A stretch of DNA of 64,000 nucleotides. It comes from Acrocarpospora catenulata (GTDB taxonomy: Bacteria; Actinomycetota; Actinomycetes; Streptosporangiales; Streptosporangiaceae). Under the pieces are notes generated by a model. It searched no databases, had not been told where the DNA came from, and was given only the letters and a program-made list of their open reading frames with translations. Of this stretch, positions 24,542-33,667 are shown one piece after another (position 1 is the first letter of the stretch; every line of letters begins with the position of its first letter). The translations under genes were made by a program, and so were the position numbers. The stretch spans positions 186,001 to 250,000 of the forward strand of contig NZ_JAHCST010000003.1 of the NCBI RefSeq assembly GCF_018476525.1, read 5' to 3'.

Positions 24542-25768
24542 CTAGCGCATCGGGAACATTCCGACTCGGGCATGGTACTCACGTCCGAGCCGTGTGGTGT
24601 CGCTTCCCACCAAAAGCCCGTTCTTTACCGCGAGAAACGCTTTCACCCCGATTCCACGCTCCCGAGTGGGATTCCAGGCAAGGGCCTTACCTGTCACCGG
24701 ATGGATAGCCCCGATACCCGGCCGGGACACCGCGCCCTTACCTGCGGTGTCAGCCCCGAGGGGGTTGTCCAGCCAGCGCTGATGCCCGCCGACGTACACC
24801 GCCGCGCCGGTCGCGGCCACCGCGTAGAGCGAGTCGCCGCCGGTGTGGTTCACCCAGGTCGGGCGGATGTTCGTGCCCCGCGCGTACGTCTCGAAGCGGG
24901 CCGCGGTGTCACAGAGCTTGCCGGTGCCCGGCGCCGGGCCTCCGGTGGTGACGACCACGAAGTACCGCCCGTCCGGGGACAGGTCCAGCCCTCGTACGTA
25001 CGACGGGAAGGCCTTGCGGCACTCGGGGGCGTACGCGGCGGTGTGCCAGTCGGCGACCCGGCCGGTGGTGAGATCGATCACTCCGAGCTGGGGGCGGGCC
25101 AGCCCGTCCAGCGTGGTGAAGGACCCGTCCAGCACCAGCCGGTTCGCGGTGGCCGCCATCGCGGTGACCGTGGTCTCGCCGCCCCGGCCGTCACCGGGAG
25201 TGACGTGGAAGCCGGGGTCCACGGCGCCGGTGACCGCGTCGAGCCGGGCCAGCGCGATCCTGGTGGTGCCGCCGATCCGGTTGAAGTCCCCGCCGACGAA
25301 GAGGTGCGGCCCGTGCCGTACCAGACTGGTGACCTGGCCGCCGTAGGTGGCGGCGGTGAAGGCCCGGTCGGGCGACCCGTCGGCGAGCGAGAGTCTGACC
25401 AGCCCGCGACTGAACGAGCCACCCGCGAAGACCGTGTTGCCCGGCCCGGGGGCGAGCGAGAGCACCGGTCCGTCCATCTGCGGCCGGAAGCCGGGGTCGA
25501 TCCGCCCGGTACGCAGATCGAAGGCGAACAGGTTGTGGCGCGCCAGCTTGGCGCGACCGCCGGCGTTCTGGACCGTGCTGAACTTGCCGCCGACGACGAC
25601 CGTCCGCCCGACCACGGCCAGCGCGTTGACGATGCCGTCGAGCACGTGCGGCGTGTGGTCGACAGGGTTGGCCGAGACCACCTTCGACTGTTCAACACCC
25701 GCCCAGGCCGCGCCACCGGGAAGCAACAGCGCCACCGCGACTACGGTAAGCAATCTTCTGCCATGCAT
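24542..25768 (-). CDS. Secreted beta-propeller protein (delta-60 repeat-like)
   Basis: A 408-residue exported protein. The signal peptide is MHGRRLLTVVAVALLLPGGAAWA. The rest is built of repeated units of about 50-60 residues with hallmarks such as VVVGGKFSTV, TVFAGGSF, LFVGGDFNRIGGT and VYVGGHQRW, each followed by D(L/A)xTGxxDPGF-like turns, the pattern of delta-60 or kelch-like propellers. The gene stands alone on the minus strand. Its role is unknown; surface propellers often bind ligands or wall material. No catalytic motif was seen. Confidence 0.85.
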   Translation of the reverse strand: MHGRRLLTVVAVALLLPGGAAWAGVEQSKVVSANPVDHTPHVLDGIVNALAVVGRTVVVGGKFSTVQNAGGRAKLARHNLFAFDLRTGRIDPGFRPQMDGPVLSLAPGPGNTVFAGGSFSRGLVRLSLADGSPDRAFTAATYGGQVTSLVRHGPHLFVGGDFNRIGGTTRIALARLDAVTGAVDPGFHVTPGDGRGGETTVTAMAATANRLVLDGSFTTLDGLARPQLGVIDLTTGRVADWHTAAYAPECRKAFPSYVRGLDLSPDGRYFVVVTTGGPAPGTGKLCDTAARFETYARGTNIRPTWVNHTGGDSLYAVAATGAAVYVGGHQRWLDNPLGADTAGKGAVSRPGIGAIHPVTGKALAWNPTRERGIGVKAFLAVKNGLLVGSDTTRLGREYHARVGMFPMR

Positions 25769-25892
25769 TCCCTCAGTCCTAGCACACTTAAAGTAGTCGC
25801 ATAGTCACGTTAAGCAATTGGCGTGACCACTTGGGCTTGGCCGCGCCCAGAGCGGAGGAGGGAGGACACAGGCTCCCCGGCGGCCAAGCCCC

Positions 25893-25911
25893 GCCGATCC
25901 GGAGGATCGGC
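25893..25911. terminator. GC-rich hairpin upstream of menG
   Basis: GCCGATCC-GGA-GGATCGGC, a perfect 8-bp stem with a 3-nt loop and no T tract. It lies upstream of the menG promoter and behind the divergent beta-propeller gene, so it may stop read-through from elsewhere rather than end either gene. Confidence 0.4.
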
Positions 25912-25929
25912 CGATGTCACAGCCCCCTC

Positions 25930-25935
25930 TAGGCT
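25930..25935 (+). promoter_or_regulatory. -10 box of menG (leaderless)
   Basis: TAGGCT ends 6 nt before the menG ATG at 25942, and no ribosome-binding site is present in between, so menG is most likely leaderless. Confidence 0.5.
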
Positions 25936-25941
25936 TGGGTC

Positions 25942-26670
25942 ATGACTCGCGCTTTCCTCGACAAGCAGCCGCATGAAGTTGCCGCGATGTTCGATCGCAC
26001 GGCCGAGCGGTACGACCTGGTCAACGATGTTCTCTCGCTGGGCCAGGACCGGTTGTGGCGGAAGGCCACCGCGCGGGCCGTGGACGCGGGTCCCGGGGAG
26101 CTGGTGCTGGATCTGGCCGCAGGCACCGGCACGTCCACCGATGCGTTCACCAGACTCGGCGCGCGGGCCATCGCGTGTGACTTCTCACTCGGCATGCTGC
26201 GCACGGGGGTGGCGCAGCGGGGGAGTTCCGGGCTTTCCGGAGGCGTCAACGGCGTGAGCTTCGTGGCGGGGGACGGGCTGCGGTTGCCGTTCGCGGACGG
26301 GGTCTTCGACGCGGTGTCGATCTCGTTCGGGCTCCGGAACATGGCCGACACCGGCCTGGCCCTGACCGAACTGCTGCGCGTCACCCGTCCCGGCGGCCGA
26401 CTGGTGATCTGCGAGTTCTCCCGGCCGACGCTGCGCTCCTTCGACGTGGTCTACCGGCAGTACCTGATGCGCCTGATTCCCCCGGTGGCCCGCGCGGTCA
26501 GCTCCAACCCCGACTCCTACGTCTACCTGGCCGAATCCATCCGCGACTGGCACGACCAGGCCGAGCTGTCGAAGATCATTCAGACGGCAGGCTGGAGCCG
26601 GGTCGCCTGGCGCAACCTGAGCATGGGCATCGTCGCCCTGCACCGCGCGACCAAGCCCGAGTCCGCCTGA
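25942..26670 (+). CDS. menG: Demethylmenaquinone methyltransferase MenG/UbiE
   Basis: A 242-residue SAM-dependent methyltransferase. It opens with [28 protein letters not shown] and has motif [15 protein letters not shown], motif II-like [14 protein letters not shown] and [19 protein letters not shown], all typical of UbiE/MenG. It methylates demethylmenaquinone, the last ring step of menaquinone synthesis. Geranylgeranyl reductase and polyprenyl synthase genes lie further on, around the nuo operon. A leaderless promoter is at 25930-25935. Confidence 0.93.
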   Translation: MTRAFLDKQPHEVAAMFDRTAERYDLVNDVLSLGQDRLWRKATARAVDAGPGELVLDLAAGTGTSTDAFTRLGARAIACDFSLGMLRTGVAQRGSSGLSGGVNGVSFVAGDGLRLPFADGVFDAVSISFGLRNMADTGLALTELLRVTRPGGRLVICEFSRPTLRSFDVVYRQYLMRLIPPVARAVSSNPDSYVYLAESIRDWHDQAELSKIIQTAGWSRVAWRNLSMGIVALHRATKPESA

Positions 26671-26840
26671 TTGTCACCCGATCGCGACTTTTTCGGACGT
26701 CTCGCGAATTAACAGCCACCCTTTCGTTTCCAGTCCCAGGGGATGCCCGGCGCAATTCCCTCCGGCAATCGGCTTTCCAGGCCGAATATGTTTGCCCGGC
26801 CGCGCCGGTGTCTGGACTGAACGGAGGGAGCGCAGCGACC

Positions 26841-26882
26841 GGAGAGAGGGAAGACACCGGCTGCGAAGCGGCCGGGCCGGCG
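26841..26882 (+). repeat. Dispersed intergenic repeat, copy C
   Basis: GGAGAGAGGGAAG, ACCGGCTG, GCGG and CGGG follow in the same order as at 23636-23676, with a few substitutions and one indel. It contains the near-perfect stem CCGGCTGC-GAA-GCGGCCGG. Confidence 0.5.
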
Positions 26883-26897
26883 AGCCGAAGGCTCGCC
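26879..26897 (+). terminator. Hairpin terminator downstream of menG
   Basis: GGCGAGCC-GAA-GGCTCGCC: perfect 8-bp GC-rich stem, 3-nt loop, no long T tract, the usual actinobacterial shape. It lies 209 bp after the menG stop, just before the promoter of the XRE regulator. Confidence 0.5.
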
Positions 26898-26977
26898 AAT
26901 AAACACAGACTGGAAAGCCACGTTATCCTGGGCTATTCACACGTATTATGGGCTGGTTTGCTGGAGGGAGACTGCCG

Positions 26978-27841
26978 GTGGCGCCGGAACTCAGCCCGAC
27001 CGTCTGTCGGCGTCGTCTCGCGGTAGAACTGCGCCGGTTACGTGAAGCCGTCGGCCTCAGTGGCGTTCAGGTCGCCGACCAGCTCAAATGGTCCACCTCG
27101 AAGATCTCCCGCCTGGAGAACGGCCAGATCCTGCCGCGCGAGCGCGATGTGCGCACCCTGCTCACGCACTACCGTATCGGCTCCACCACCAGCGAGTTCC
27201 TGCTCGAACTCGCCTCCAGGGCGGAGAGCAAGGGCTGGTGGGACGCCTACGCCGACACGCTGCCGGAGTCGTACGTGACCTACGTCGGCCTGGAGTCGGC
27301 GGCCGAGGAGATGCTCACCTGGCAGTCCCGCGGCATCCCCGGCCTGCTCCAGACCGTCGCGTACGCGCGGGCCCTGAACAGCACCGAGACCTTCACCCGC
27401 CTGTCCCCCGGCGAGGTGGAGCGCCGCACCCAGGTCCGGGTACGGCGCCAGGGCCTGGTCATGGACGGCACCCTGAAGGTGAGCGCCGTGGTGGACGAGT
27501 CGGCGCTGCTGCGCAGGTTCGGCACCGAGGAGGTCATGCGGGACCAGCTCCGCCACCTGCACGAGCTGGCCGGGCTGCCCAACGTCTCGGTCCGGGTGCT
27601 GGCCCTGGACGGCCCCCACCCCATCGACTCCGACAGCTTCGTAATCCTGAAATTTCCCGAAATCAACGGTTTTGGACCGCTGTATGGGGACGTGGTGTAC
27701 CTGGAGAGCGTGGCGGGCGGCACGTTCCAGGAGGACGAGGCCACCACCTACCGGTTCCGGCTGCTCCTGGACCACCTGCGGGACGCCGCGTTGACCGAGG
27801 CCGAGTCCATGGAGCTGATCGCGGCCCGAGTCGGCCTCTGA
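26978..27841 (+). CDS. XRE-type helix-turn-helix regulator with DUF5753 domain
   Basis: A 287-residue regulator: N-terminal helix-turn-helix (RRLREAVGLSGVQVADQLKW, STSKISRLENGQ) at about residues 10-65, then a DUF5753 domain beginning near WWDAYADTLPESYVTYVGLE and including the GIPGLLQTVAYARAL signature. GTG 26978 is preferred because GGAGGGAG stands 7 nt before it. Two DUF397 genes follow. This trio copies the abaA/whiJ-like loci of Streptomyces, where the XRE protein is a repressor relieved by the DUF397 partner in development and antibiotic control. Confidence 0.9.
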   Translation: MAPELSPTVCRRRLAVELRRLREAVGLSGVQVADQLKWSTSKISRLENGQILPRERDVRTLLTHYRIGSTTSEFLLELASRAESKGWWDAYADTLPESYVTYVGLESAAEEMLTWQSRGIPGLLQTVAYARALNSTETFTRLSPGEVERRTQVRVRRQGLVMDGTLKVSAVVDESALLRRFGTEEVMRDQLRHLHELAGLPNVSVRVLALDGPHPIDSDSFVILKFPEINGFGPLYGDVVYLESVAGGTFQEDEATTYRFRLLLDHLRDAALTEAESMELIAARVGL

Positions 27842-28004
27842 ACGGCCGCAGCGGCAGTCAAGTCGGGGCACCAGTCAAGTTGCCCGGCCTTAGCCTGGAA
27901 CGACCTGTAGTGTTGTTGTAAAGGTGCTTTGTAAACCCCTGCCGGATTTCTCAGCGGGAGATCGCGGGTATACCCACCCCGGTTTCCGGGAAGAGGATGC
28001 GGCG

Positions 28005-28244
28005 ATGGCGGCAGCCAGTGGCAAGCGGATCGATTGGCGTAGGAGCACACTGAGCGGCGTGAACGGGGAATGCGTGGAGGTGGCGTTGGTCGGCAACGCC
28101 GTCGCGGTCCGCGATTCCAAGCACCCGAGCCGTTCTCCCCTGCTCTTCACGCCGGGGGAGTGGACGGCATTCCTGGCGGGGGTGCGCGCCGGTGAATTTG
28201 ACCTGTCAAATTGGGAACCCGCCGAGCCAGATTACCGGGAGTGA
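28005..28244 (+). CDS. DUF397 protein 1 (partner of the XRE regulator)
   Basis: A 79-residue DUF397 protein: WRRSTLSGVNGECVEVAL, then VAVRDSKHPSRSPLLFTPGEW, then FLAGVRAGEFDL. The ATG at 28005 has AAGAGG 8 nt upstream; a longer in-frame start gives a non-family N-terminus. It lies 163 bp after the XRE gene and is probably its cognate small regulator. Confidence 0.88.
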   Translation: MAAASGKRIDWRRSTLSGVNGECVEVALVGNAVAVRDSKHPSRSPLLFTPGEWTAFLAGVRAGEFDLSNWEPAEPDYRE

Positions 28245-28342
28245 CTGACAGGACTGGTGGATTTGGGGGATCATGGCATCCCGTCGTACCCACCCCCGCC
28301 CTGTCCCTGGGACACGGGCGTCTTCATAATTGGAGAACGTTC

Positions 28343-28519
28343 ATGCAGTCGCCGCACGACTGGTTCAAGAGCAGCTTCAGCAGTGTCAGCGGTGAGTGTG
28401 TGGAGGTGCGCTTAGGCGACCGGGTGGGGATGCGCGATTCCAAGAACCCCCAGGGCGCCGTCCTGGACTTCCCCCGCGACGTGTGGGCCGACTTCATCGC
28501 CTCACTCAAGGCTGAGTAA
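28343..28519 (+). CDS. DUF397 protein 2
   Basis: A 58-residue DUF397 protein: DWFKSSFSSVSGECVEVRLG, then VGMRDSKNPQGAVLDFPRDVW, then FIASLKAE. The ATG is preceded by TTGGAGAAC. It is 98 bp after DUF397 protein 1. It lacks the longer C-terminus of the first copy, so the two may differ in partner choice. Confidence 0.87.
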   Translation: MQSPHDWFKSSFSSVSGECVEVRLGDRVGMRDSKNPQGAVLDFPRDVWADFIASLKAE

Positions 28520-28702
28520 AACCTGCGTAGATCCGCGGGCAAGCCCCCCGCGCCGGAGGCGCTGCCCTGGACGCAGCGGCCAGGGCCGCCACGCCCGGAG
28601 GTGCGGGCGATGACACTCCCCGAGCTAGAGTGGTTACCGGCTGGTATCCAGCTACCCCCTAACCAATCGGTTGCAGGTAGGACTAGACTGCGGCGCGACA
28701 AG

Positions 28703-28722
28703 TTTGTGAAGAGGTTCACAAA
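28703..28722. promoter_or_regulatory. Rex-type redox operator upstream of the menaquinone/nuo operon
   Basis: TTTGTGAAGAGGTTCACAAA, a perfect inverted repeat that contains the Rex operator consensus TTGTGAA-N4-TTCACAA exactly. Rex senses the NADH/NAD+ ratio in Gram-positive bacteria and in Streptomyces acts on respiratory genes, with nuo among predicted targets. The site is 51 bp upstream of the geranylgeranyl reductase start. It also matches TGTGA-N6-TCACA of Crp-type regulators, so a Crp-like protein cannot be excluded. Confidence 0.75.
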
Positions 28723-28725
28723 GGC

Positions 28726-28753
28726 ACGAAAGCCTTGACCCCCTGGCTTTCGT
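28726..28753 (+). promoter_or_regulatory. Hairpin in the leader of the geranylgeranyl reductase gene
   Basis: ACGAAAGCC and GGCTTTCGT pair perfectly over 9 bp around the 10-nt loop TTGACCCCCT. It lies between the Rex site and the GTG start at 28774, so it would be in the mRNA leader if transcription begins near the Rex site. It could be an attenuator, a stabilising stem, or simply a second protein site. Confidence 0.4.
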
Positions 28754-28773
28754 CCTAGGACAGGACAGGTCCC

Positions 28774-30039
28774 GTGAGCGAGTCAGGACCCGCTGCGAAG
28801 CGGAGCGCGGTGGACGCCGACGTGATCGTCGTTGGCGCCGGCCCCGCCGGGTCGACTACTGCCTATCACCTGGCCCGCTCAGGGCTCACCGTGCTGCTGC
28901 TGGAGAAGACCAGATTCCCGCGCGAGAAGGTGTGCGGCGACGGTCTCACCCCCCGCGCGGTCAAGGAACTGCTCGCGATGGGCGTCGACGTCGACGCCCC
29001 CGGGTGGACCAGGAACAAGGGCCTGCGCGTGGTCGGCGGCGGCCGCTCCTTCGAGCTCTCCTGGCCGGAACTCCAGACCTACCCCGACTTCGGCCTGGTC
29101 CGCACCCGCCAGGACTTCGACCAGATCCTCGCCGAGAACGCCGAGCGCGCCGGCGCGATCCTCCGCCAGGGGGCCAACGTGTCCGGCCCGCTGCTCGACG
29201 AGCGGAGCGGCCACGTGATCGGCGTGCGGACCCAGTCCGGCGAGGAGTACCGCTCCCGCCTGGTGGTCGCCGCCGACGGCAACTCCACCCGGCTCTCCCT
29301 GGCCATGGGCCTGCACAAGCGCGCCGACCGCCCGATGGGCGTGGCGGTCCGCACGTACTACACCAGCCCCCGGCACGACGACGACTACCTGGAGATCTGG
29401 CTGGAGCTCTGGGACGGGGACCGTCTGCTCCCCGGGTACGGTTGGATATTCGGAGTGGGCGACGGGACCTCCAACGTGGGGCTCGGCCTGCTCAACACAA
29501 GTGAATCTTTCAAGAACATCGACTACCGCGACCTGGTCCGGCGATGGGTCCGGCACATGCCCGCCGACTGGGGTTTCACCGACGAGAACATGACCGGCCC
29601 GATCCGGGGCGCGGCGTTGCCGATGGCCTTCAACCGGCAGCCGCACTACACCCGTGGCCTGGTCTTGGTCGGCGACTCGGGCGGCATGATCAACCCGTTC
29701 AACGGCGAGGGCATCGCGTACGCGATGGAGAGCGGCAGGATCGCCGCCGACACCATCGTCACGGCGCTGGCCAAGCGCACGCCGGCCGAGCGGGAGCGCA
29801 CTCTGCGCGCGTATCCGGGGATACTCAAGGACGCGTACGGCGGATACTTCACGCTCGGGCGGCTGTTCGTGGAAGCGATCGGCAAACCGGGGGTGATGAG
29901 CTTCCTCACCCGGCACACGCTGCCGCATCCGGGACTGATGAGGTTCGCCATGAAGCTGCTCGCGAACCTCACCGACCGGCGCGGCGACGCGTCCGACCGG
30001 ATCATCAACGCCCTGTCCAAGGTCACACCGCCGGCATGA
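28774..30039 (+). CDS. Geranylgeranyl reductase family flavoprotein (menaquinone side-chain reductase MenJ-like)
   Basis: A 421-residue FAD protein: dinucleotide fold VVGAGPAGSTTAYHLA, FAD/substrate motif RFPREKVCGDGLTPRA, and the second FAD motif VLVGDSGGMINPFNGEGI. In mycobacteria MenJ of this family saturates one isoprene unit of menaquinone; the place next to nuo and the polyprenyl synthase points the same way. GTG 28774 follows AGGACAGG. It is the first gene after the Rex site and precedes nuoA by 53 bp, probably in one transcript. A role in archaeal-type lipid reduction is unlikely in this organism. Confidence 0.88.
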   Translation: MSESGPAAKRSAVDADVIVVGAGPAGSTTAYHLARSGLTVLLLEKTRFPREKVCGDGLTPRAVKELLAMGVDVDAPGWTRNKGLRVVGGGRSFELSWPELQTYPDFGLVRTRQDFDQILAENAERAGAILRQGANVSGPLLDERSGHVIGVRTQSGEEYRSRLVVAADGNSTRLSLAMGLHKRADRPMGVAVRTYYTSPRHDDDYLEIWLELWDGDRLLPGYGWIFGVGDGTSNVGLGLLNTSESFKNIDYRDLVRRWVRHMPADWGFTDENMTGPIRGAALPMAFNRQPHYTRGLVLVGDSGGMINPFNGEGIAYAMESGRIAADTIVTALAKRTPAERERTLRAYPGILKDAYGGYFTLGRLFVEAIGKPGVMSFLTRHTLPHPGLMRFAMKLLANLTDRRGDASDRIINALSKVTPPA

Positions 30040-30092
30040 CTATCGTGAATCGAACCATCATGATCTCTATCACCGAGAGGACGCCTTAAGCG

Positions 30093-30452
30093 ATGGAGCT
30101 CTACGCGCCCATCCTGGTGCTCGCGGTCCTCGCGGCGGGATTCGCCGTCTTCTCCGTGAGCATCGCCCCCTTCACCGGGCCAAAGCGCTGGAACCGCGCC
30201 AAGCTGGACGCCTACGAGTGCGGCATCGAGCCCACTCCGCAGCCGGTCGGCGGCGGCCGCTTCCCGCTGAAGTACATGATCACCGCGATGCTTTTCATCG
30301 TCTTCGACATTGAGATCATCTTCCTCTATCCGTGGGCGGTGGCCTTCGACAAGCTCGGCGTGTTCGGGCTTGTCGAGATGGTGCTGTTCATCGTCACCGT
30401 GCTCGTGGCGTACGCCTACGTGTGGCGCCGCCGCGGCCTGGACTGGGACTAG
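30093..30452 (+). CDS. nuoA: NADH-quinone oxidoreductase subunit A
   Basis: A 119-residue protein with three membrane helices and the NuoA loop [15 protein letters not shown], followed by [25 protein letters not shown]. It is a small membrane-arm subunit at the junction with the peripheral arm. GAGAGGA lies upstream of ATG 30093. First gene of the complete nuoA-N order. Confidence 0.96.
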   Translation: MELYAPILVLAVLAAGFAVFSVSIAPFTGPKRWNRAKLDAYECGIEPTPQPVGGGRFPLKYMITAMLFIVFDIEIIFLYPWAVAFDKLGVFGLVEMVLFIVTVLVAYAYVWRRRGLDWD

Positions 30453-30454
30453 TC

Positions 30455-31006
30455 ATGGGTCTTGAAGAGAAACTCCCCAGCGGGTTCGCCCTCACCACCG
30501 TGGAGAAGGTGGCCGGGTGGGCCAGGAAGCGCTCCGTCTGGCCGGCCACCTTCGGCCTGGCCTGCTGCGCCATCGAGCTGATGTCCACCGGCGGCCCCAC
30601 CCACGACCTGGCCCGGTTCGGCATGGAGCGGGCCTCGGCCTCGCCCAGGCAGGCCGACCTGATGATCGTGGCCGGCCGGCTCTCCCAGAAGATGGCGCCG
30701 GTGCTCCGCCAGATCTACGACCAGATGGCCGAGCCCAAATGGGTCATCGCGATGGGCGTCTGCGCCTCCAGCGGCGGCATGTTCAACAACTACGCGGTCG
30801 TGCAGGGCGTGGACCACGTGGTGCCCGTGGACATCTACCTGCCGGGCTGCCCGCCCCGGCCGGAGATGCTCATCGACGCGATCGTGAAGCTGCACGACAA
30901 GATCCAGAACACCAAGCTCGGCGCGCAGCGCGAGAAGCAGGTCCAGGAGCTCGAACTCCAGGCGCTGCGCACGCTGCCGCTGATCGACCAGGGGGCGGCC
31001 CAGTGA
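30455..31006 (+). CDS. nuoB: NADH-quinone oxidoreductase subunit B
   Basis: A 183-residue subunit carrying cluster N2: the tandem cysteines in GLACCAIE, then the later cysteines in [13 protein letters not shown] and LPGCPPRPE. It hands electrons to quinone together with NuoD. The ATG at 30455 is 2 bp after the nuoA stop, and the stop overlaps nuoC by 4 bp. Confidence 0.97.
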   Translation: MGLEEKLPSGFALTTVEKVAGWARKRSVWPATFGLACCAIELMSTGGPTHDLARFGMERASASPRQADLMIVAGRLSQKMAPVLRQIYDQMAEPKWVIAMGVCASSGGMFNNYAVVQGVDHVVPVDIYLPGCPPRPEMLIDAIVKLHDKIQNTKLGAQREKQVQELELQALRTLPLIDQGAAQ

Positions 31007-31668
31007 CCGACAACCTGCCGCAGCACACCCCGGCCCCGCAGGACGAGCCAATCGCCAGGACCGGCATGTTCGGCGTCACGGGCACCGGCGACACCTCCGG
31101 CTACGGCCGTCTGGTGGTGCGCCGCGCGCCCCAGCTGGACACCCCCCGTCCGTACGGGGGCTACTTCGACGAGCTGGTGGACGGCCTCGGCGAGGACCTG
31201 GTGACCCGGGTGGTGGTGGACCGGGGCGAGCTGACCCTGCACGTGGCCAGGGAGCGCCTGGTGGAGGCGATGCGGAAGCTCCGCGACGACCCGGCGCTCC
31301 GGTTCGAGCTCTCGCTCGGCGTCTCCGGCGTGCACTACCCGGAGGAGACCGGCGAGGAGCTGCGCGCGGTCTACCACCTCTGCTCGATCACCCACAACCG
31401 CCGGGTGCGGGTCGAGGTGGCCGCGCCGGACAGCGACCGGCACATCCCGTCGACGGTCTCGGTGTACCCGACCCACGACTGGCACGAGCGCGAGACCTAC
31501 GACTTCTTCGGCATCATCTTCGACGGGCACCCGGCGCTGACCCGCATCGAGATGCCCGACGACTGGGACGGACACCCCCAGCGCAAGGACTACCCGCTGG
31601 GCGGCATCCCCGTCGAGTACCGCGGCGCGGAGATCCCGGCGCCCGACCAGAGGAGGTCGTACGCATGA
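31003..31668 (+). CDS. nuoC: NADH-quinone oxidoreductase subunit C
   Basis: A 221-residue peripheral-arm subunit (30-kDa family). The end carries [20 protein letters not shown] and [11 protein letters not shown]. The N-terminal ~40 residues are an actinobacterial extension with low conservation. GTG 31003 overlaps the nuoB stop; nuoC and nuoD are separate genes here, not fused as in E. coli. Confidence 0.95.
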   Translation: MTDNLPQHTPAPQDEPIARTGMFGVTGTGDTSGYGRLVVRRAPQLDTPRPYGGYFDELVDGLGEDLVTRVVVDRGELTLHVARERLVEAMRKLRDDPALRFELSLGVSGVHYPEETGEELRAVYHLCSITHNRRVRVEVAAPDSDRHIPSTVSVYPTHDWHERETYDFFGIIFDGHPALTRIEMPDDWDGHPQRKDYPLGGIPVEYRGAEIPAPDQRRSYA

Positions 31669-33017
31669 CATCCCAGACCGAGGAGACACAGGCTCAGGCT
31701 CAGGCGAGCGACGCCACCGAAGGCCGGGTCTACGACGTCGCGGGCCAGGACTGGGACGCCATGGTCAGCACCGTGCTGGACGCGGACGAGGAGCGGCTGG
31801 TCATCAACATGGGCCCGCAGCACCCGTCCACGCACGGCGTGCTCCGGCTGGTCCTCACCCTGGACGGCGAGACGGTCACCGAGGCCCGCACGGTCATCGG
31901 CTACCTGCACACCGGCATCGAGAAGAACATGGAGTTCCGGACGTGGACCCAGGGGGTCACGTTCGTCACTCGCATGGACTACCTGTCGCCGATCTTCAAC
32001 GAGACGGCGTACTGCCTGGCCGTGGAGAAGCTGCTCGGGATCACCGACCGCATCCCCGCCAGGGCCGAGGCGATCCGCGTCATGATGATGGAGCTCACCC
32101 GGATCTCCTCGCACCTGATGGCGATCGGCACCTACGGCATGGAGCTCGGCGCCACCACCCCGTTCCTGTTCGGCCTGCGCGAGCGCGAGATGGTGCTCGA
32201 CGTGATGGAGTACATCACCGGCCTGCGGATGAACATGGCCTATATCCGGCCGGGCGGGGTCAGCGTGGACCTGCCCGCCGGAGCGATGGACAAGGTCGCC
32301 GAACTGCTCAAGGAGATGCCCAAGCGCATCAAGGACATGCGCAAGATCCTGGACGCCAACCCGGTCTACACCCGGCGGACCAAGGACATCGCCTACCTCG
32401 ACCTGACCGGCTGCATGGCGCTCGGCATCACCGGGCCGATGCTGCGGGCCGCCGGGCTCCCCTGGGACCTGCGCAAGTCGCAGCCCTACTGCGGGTACGA
32501 GACCTACGACTTCGAGGTGCCCACCGAGGAGTCCTGCGACGTGTACGGGCGGTACCTGGTCCGGGTGGCCGAGATGGAGGAGTCGCTCAAGATCATTGAG
32601 CAGGCTCTGGAACGGCTGGCCGGGCCACTCAAGGCCGGCCCGGTGATGATCGAGGACAAGAAGATCGGCTGGCCCGCCCAGCTGGCCCTGGGTCCCGACG
32701 GCCTGGGCAACTCGCCCAACCACATCGCGCACATCATGGGCTCCTCGATGGAGGCGCTCATCCACCACTTCAAGCTGGTGACCGAGGGCTTCCGGGTGCC
32801 GGCCGGCCAGGTCTACGCCTCGGTGGAGTCGCCCCGCGGCGAGCTGGGCGCGCACGTGGTCAGCGACGGCGGCACCCGGCCGTACCGGGTGCATTTCCGC
32901 GATCCGTCCTTCACCAACCTGCAGGCCGTCCCGGCCACCTGTGAGGGCGGAATGATCGCCGACGTCATCTCGGCGGTCGCCTCGATCGACCCGGTCATGG
33001 GAGGTGTGGACCGGTGA
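31665..33017 (+). CDS. nuoD: NADH-quinone oxidoreductase subunit D
   Basis: A 450-residue 49-kDa-type subunit: [36 protein letters not shown] and the C-terminal [14 protein letters not shown]. It forms the quinone pocket with NuoB. The N-terminal 45 residues are an acidic, low-complexity extension ([13 protein letters not shown]). It overlaps nuoC and nuoE by 4 bp each. Confidence 0.97.
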   Translation: MTSQTEETQAQAQASDATEGRVYDVAGQDWDAMVSTVLDADEERLVINMGPQHPSTHGVLRLVLTLDGETVTEARTVIGYLHTGIEKNMEFRTWTQGVTFVTRMDYLSPIFNETAYCLAVEKLLGITDRIPARAEAIRVMMMELTRISSHLMAIGTYGMELGATTPFLFGLREREMVLDVMEYITGLRMNMAYIRPGGVSVDLPAGAMDKVAELLKEMPKRIKDMRKILDANPVYTRRTKDIAYLDLTGCMALGITGPMLRAAGLPWDLRKSQPYCGYETYDFEVPTEESCDVYGRYLVRVAEMEESLKIIEQALERLAGPLKAGPVMIEDKKIGWPAQLALGPDGLGNSPNHIAHIMGSSMEALIHHFKLVTEGFRVPAGQVYASVESPRGELGAHVVSDGGTRPYRVHFRDPSFTNLQAVPATCEGGMIADVISAVASIDPVMGGVDR

Positions 33018-33667
33018 GCTACGCACCCGAGGTCCGCGAGCGTCTGGAGAGCGACGCCAAGGAGATCATCGCCCGCTACCCGCGCCCGCGGTCGGCCCTG
33101 CTGCCGCTGCTGCACCTGGTGCAGTCGGAGGACGGCTACGTCTCCGACGACGGCCAGGAGTTCTGCGCGGAGCTGCTCGGCCTGACCAAGGCCGAGGTGG
33201 TCGGCGTCTCGACGTTCTACACCATGTACAAGCGCAGGCCCGCCGGTGAGTACCACGTCGGCGTCTGCATCAACACGCTCTGCGCGGTGATGGGCGGCGA
33301 CCAGATCTGGTCGGAGCTGACCGAGCACCTGGGCGTCGGCCACGAGGAGGCCACCGCCGACGGCAAGGTCTCGCTGGAGCGGCTGGAGTGCAACGCCGCC
33401 TGCGACTTCGCCCCCGTGATGATGGTCAACTGGGAGTTCTTCGACAACCAGACCCCCGCCTCCGCCAAGCAGCTGGTGGACGACCTGCGGGACGGCAAGG
33501 ACATCACGCCGACCCGGGGCCCCAAGCGGCTCTGCACCTTCAAGGAAGCCTCGCGGGTCCTGTCCGGTCACCCCGACGACCTGGCCGGCGAGGGCCCCTC
33601 GGCCGCCGGCCCGTCCCTGGAGGGCCTGCGCATCGCCAAGGCCAACGGCTGGGAGGCCCCCAAGTGA
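33014..33667 (+). CDS. nuoE: NADH-quinone oxidoreductase subunit E
   Basis: A 217-residue thioredoxin-like [2Fe-2S] subunit with the cluster cysteines in VGVCINTLC and LECNAACDF. The final ~45 residues (after [12 protein letters not shown]) extend beyond the E. coli protein and are usual in actinobacteria. GTG start overlaps nuoD; stop overlaps nuoF. Confidence 0.96.
   Translation: MSYAPEVRERLESDAKEIIARYPRPRSALLPLLHLVQSEDGYVSDDGQEFCAELLGLTKAEVVGVSTFYTMYKRRPAGEYHVGVCINTLCAVMGGDQIWSELTEHLGVGHEEATADGKVSLERLECNAACDFAPVMMVNWEFFDNQTPASAKQLVDDLRDGKDITPTRGPKRLCTFKEASRVLSGHPDDLAGEGPSAAGPSLEGLRIAKANGWEAPK

Larger units (their letters stand above)
26671..26977. other. Intergenic region between menG and the XRE regulator gene
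   Basis: This 307-bp stretch has no supported gene. It carries the second copy of a dispersed repeat (26841-26882), a strong hairpin (26879-26897) and, near its end, a TATTAT -10-like hexamer at 26944-26949 and the ribosome site GGAGGGAG at 26963-26970 for the regulator. Confidence 0.6.
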
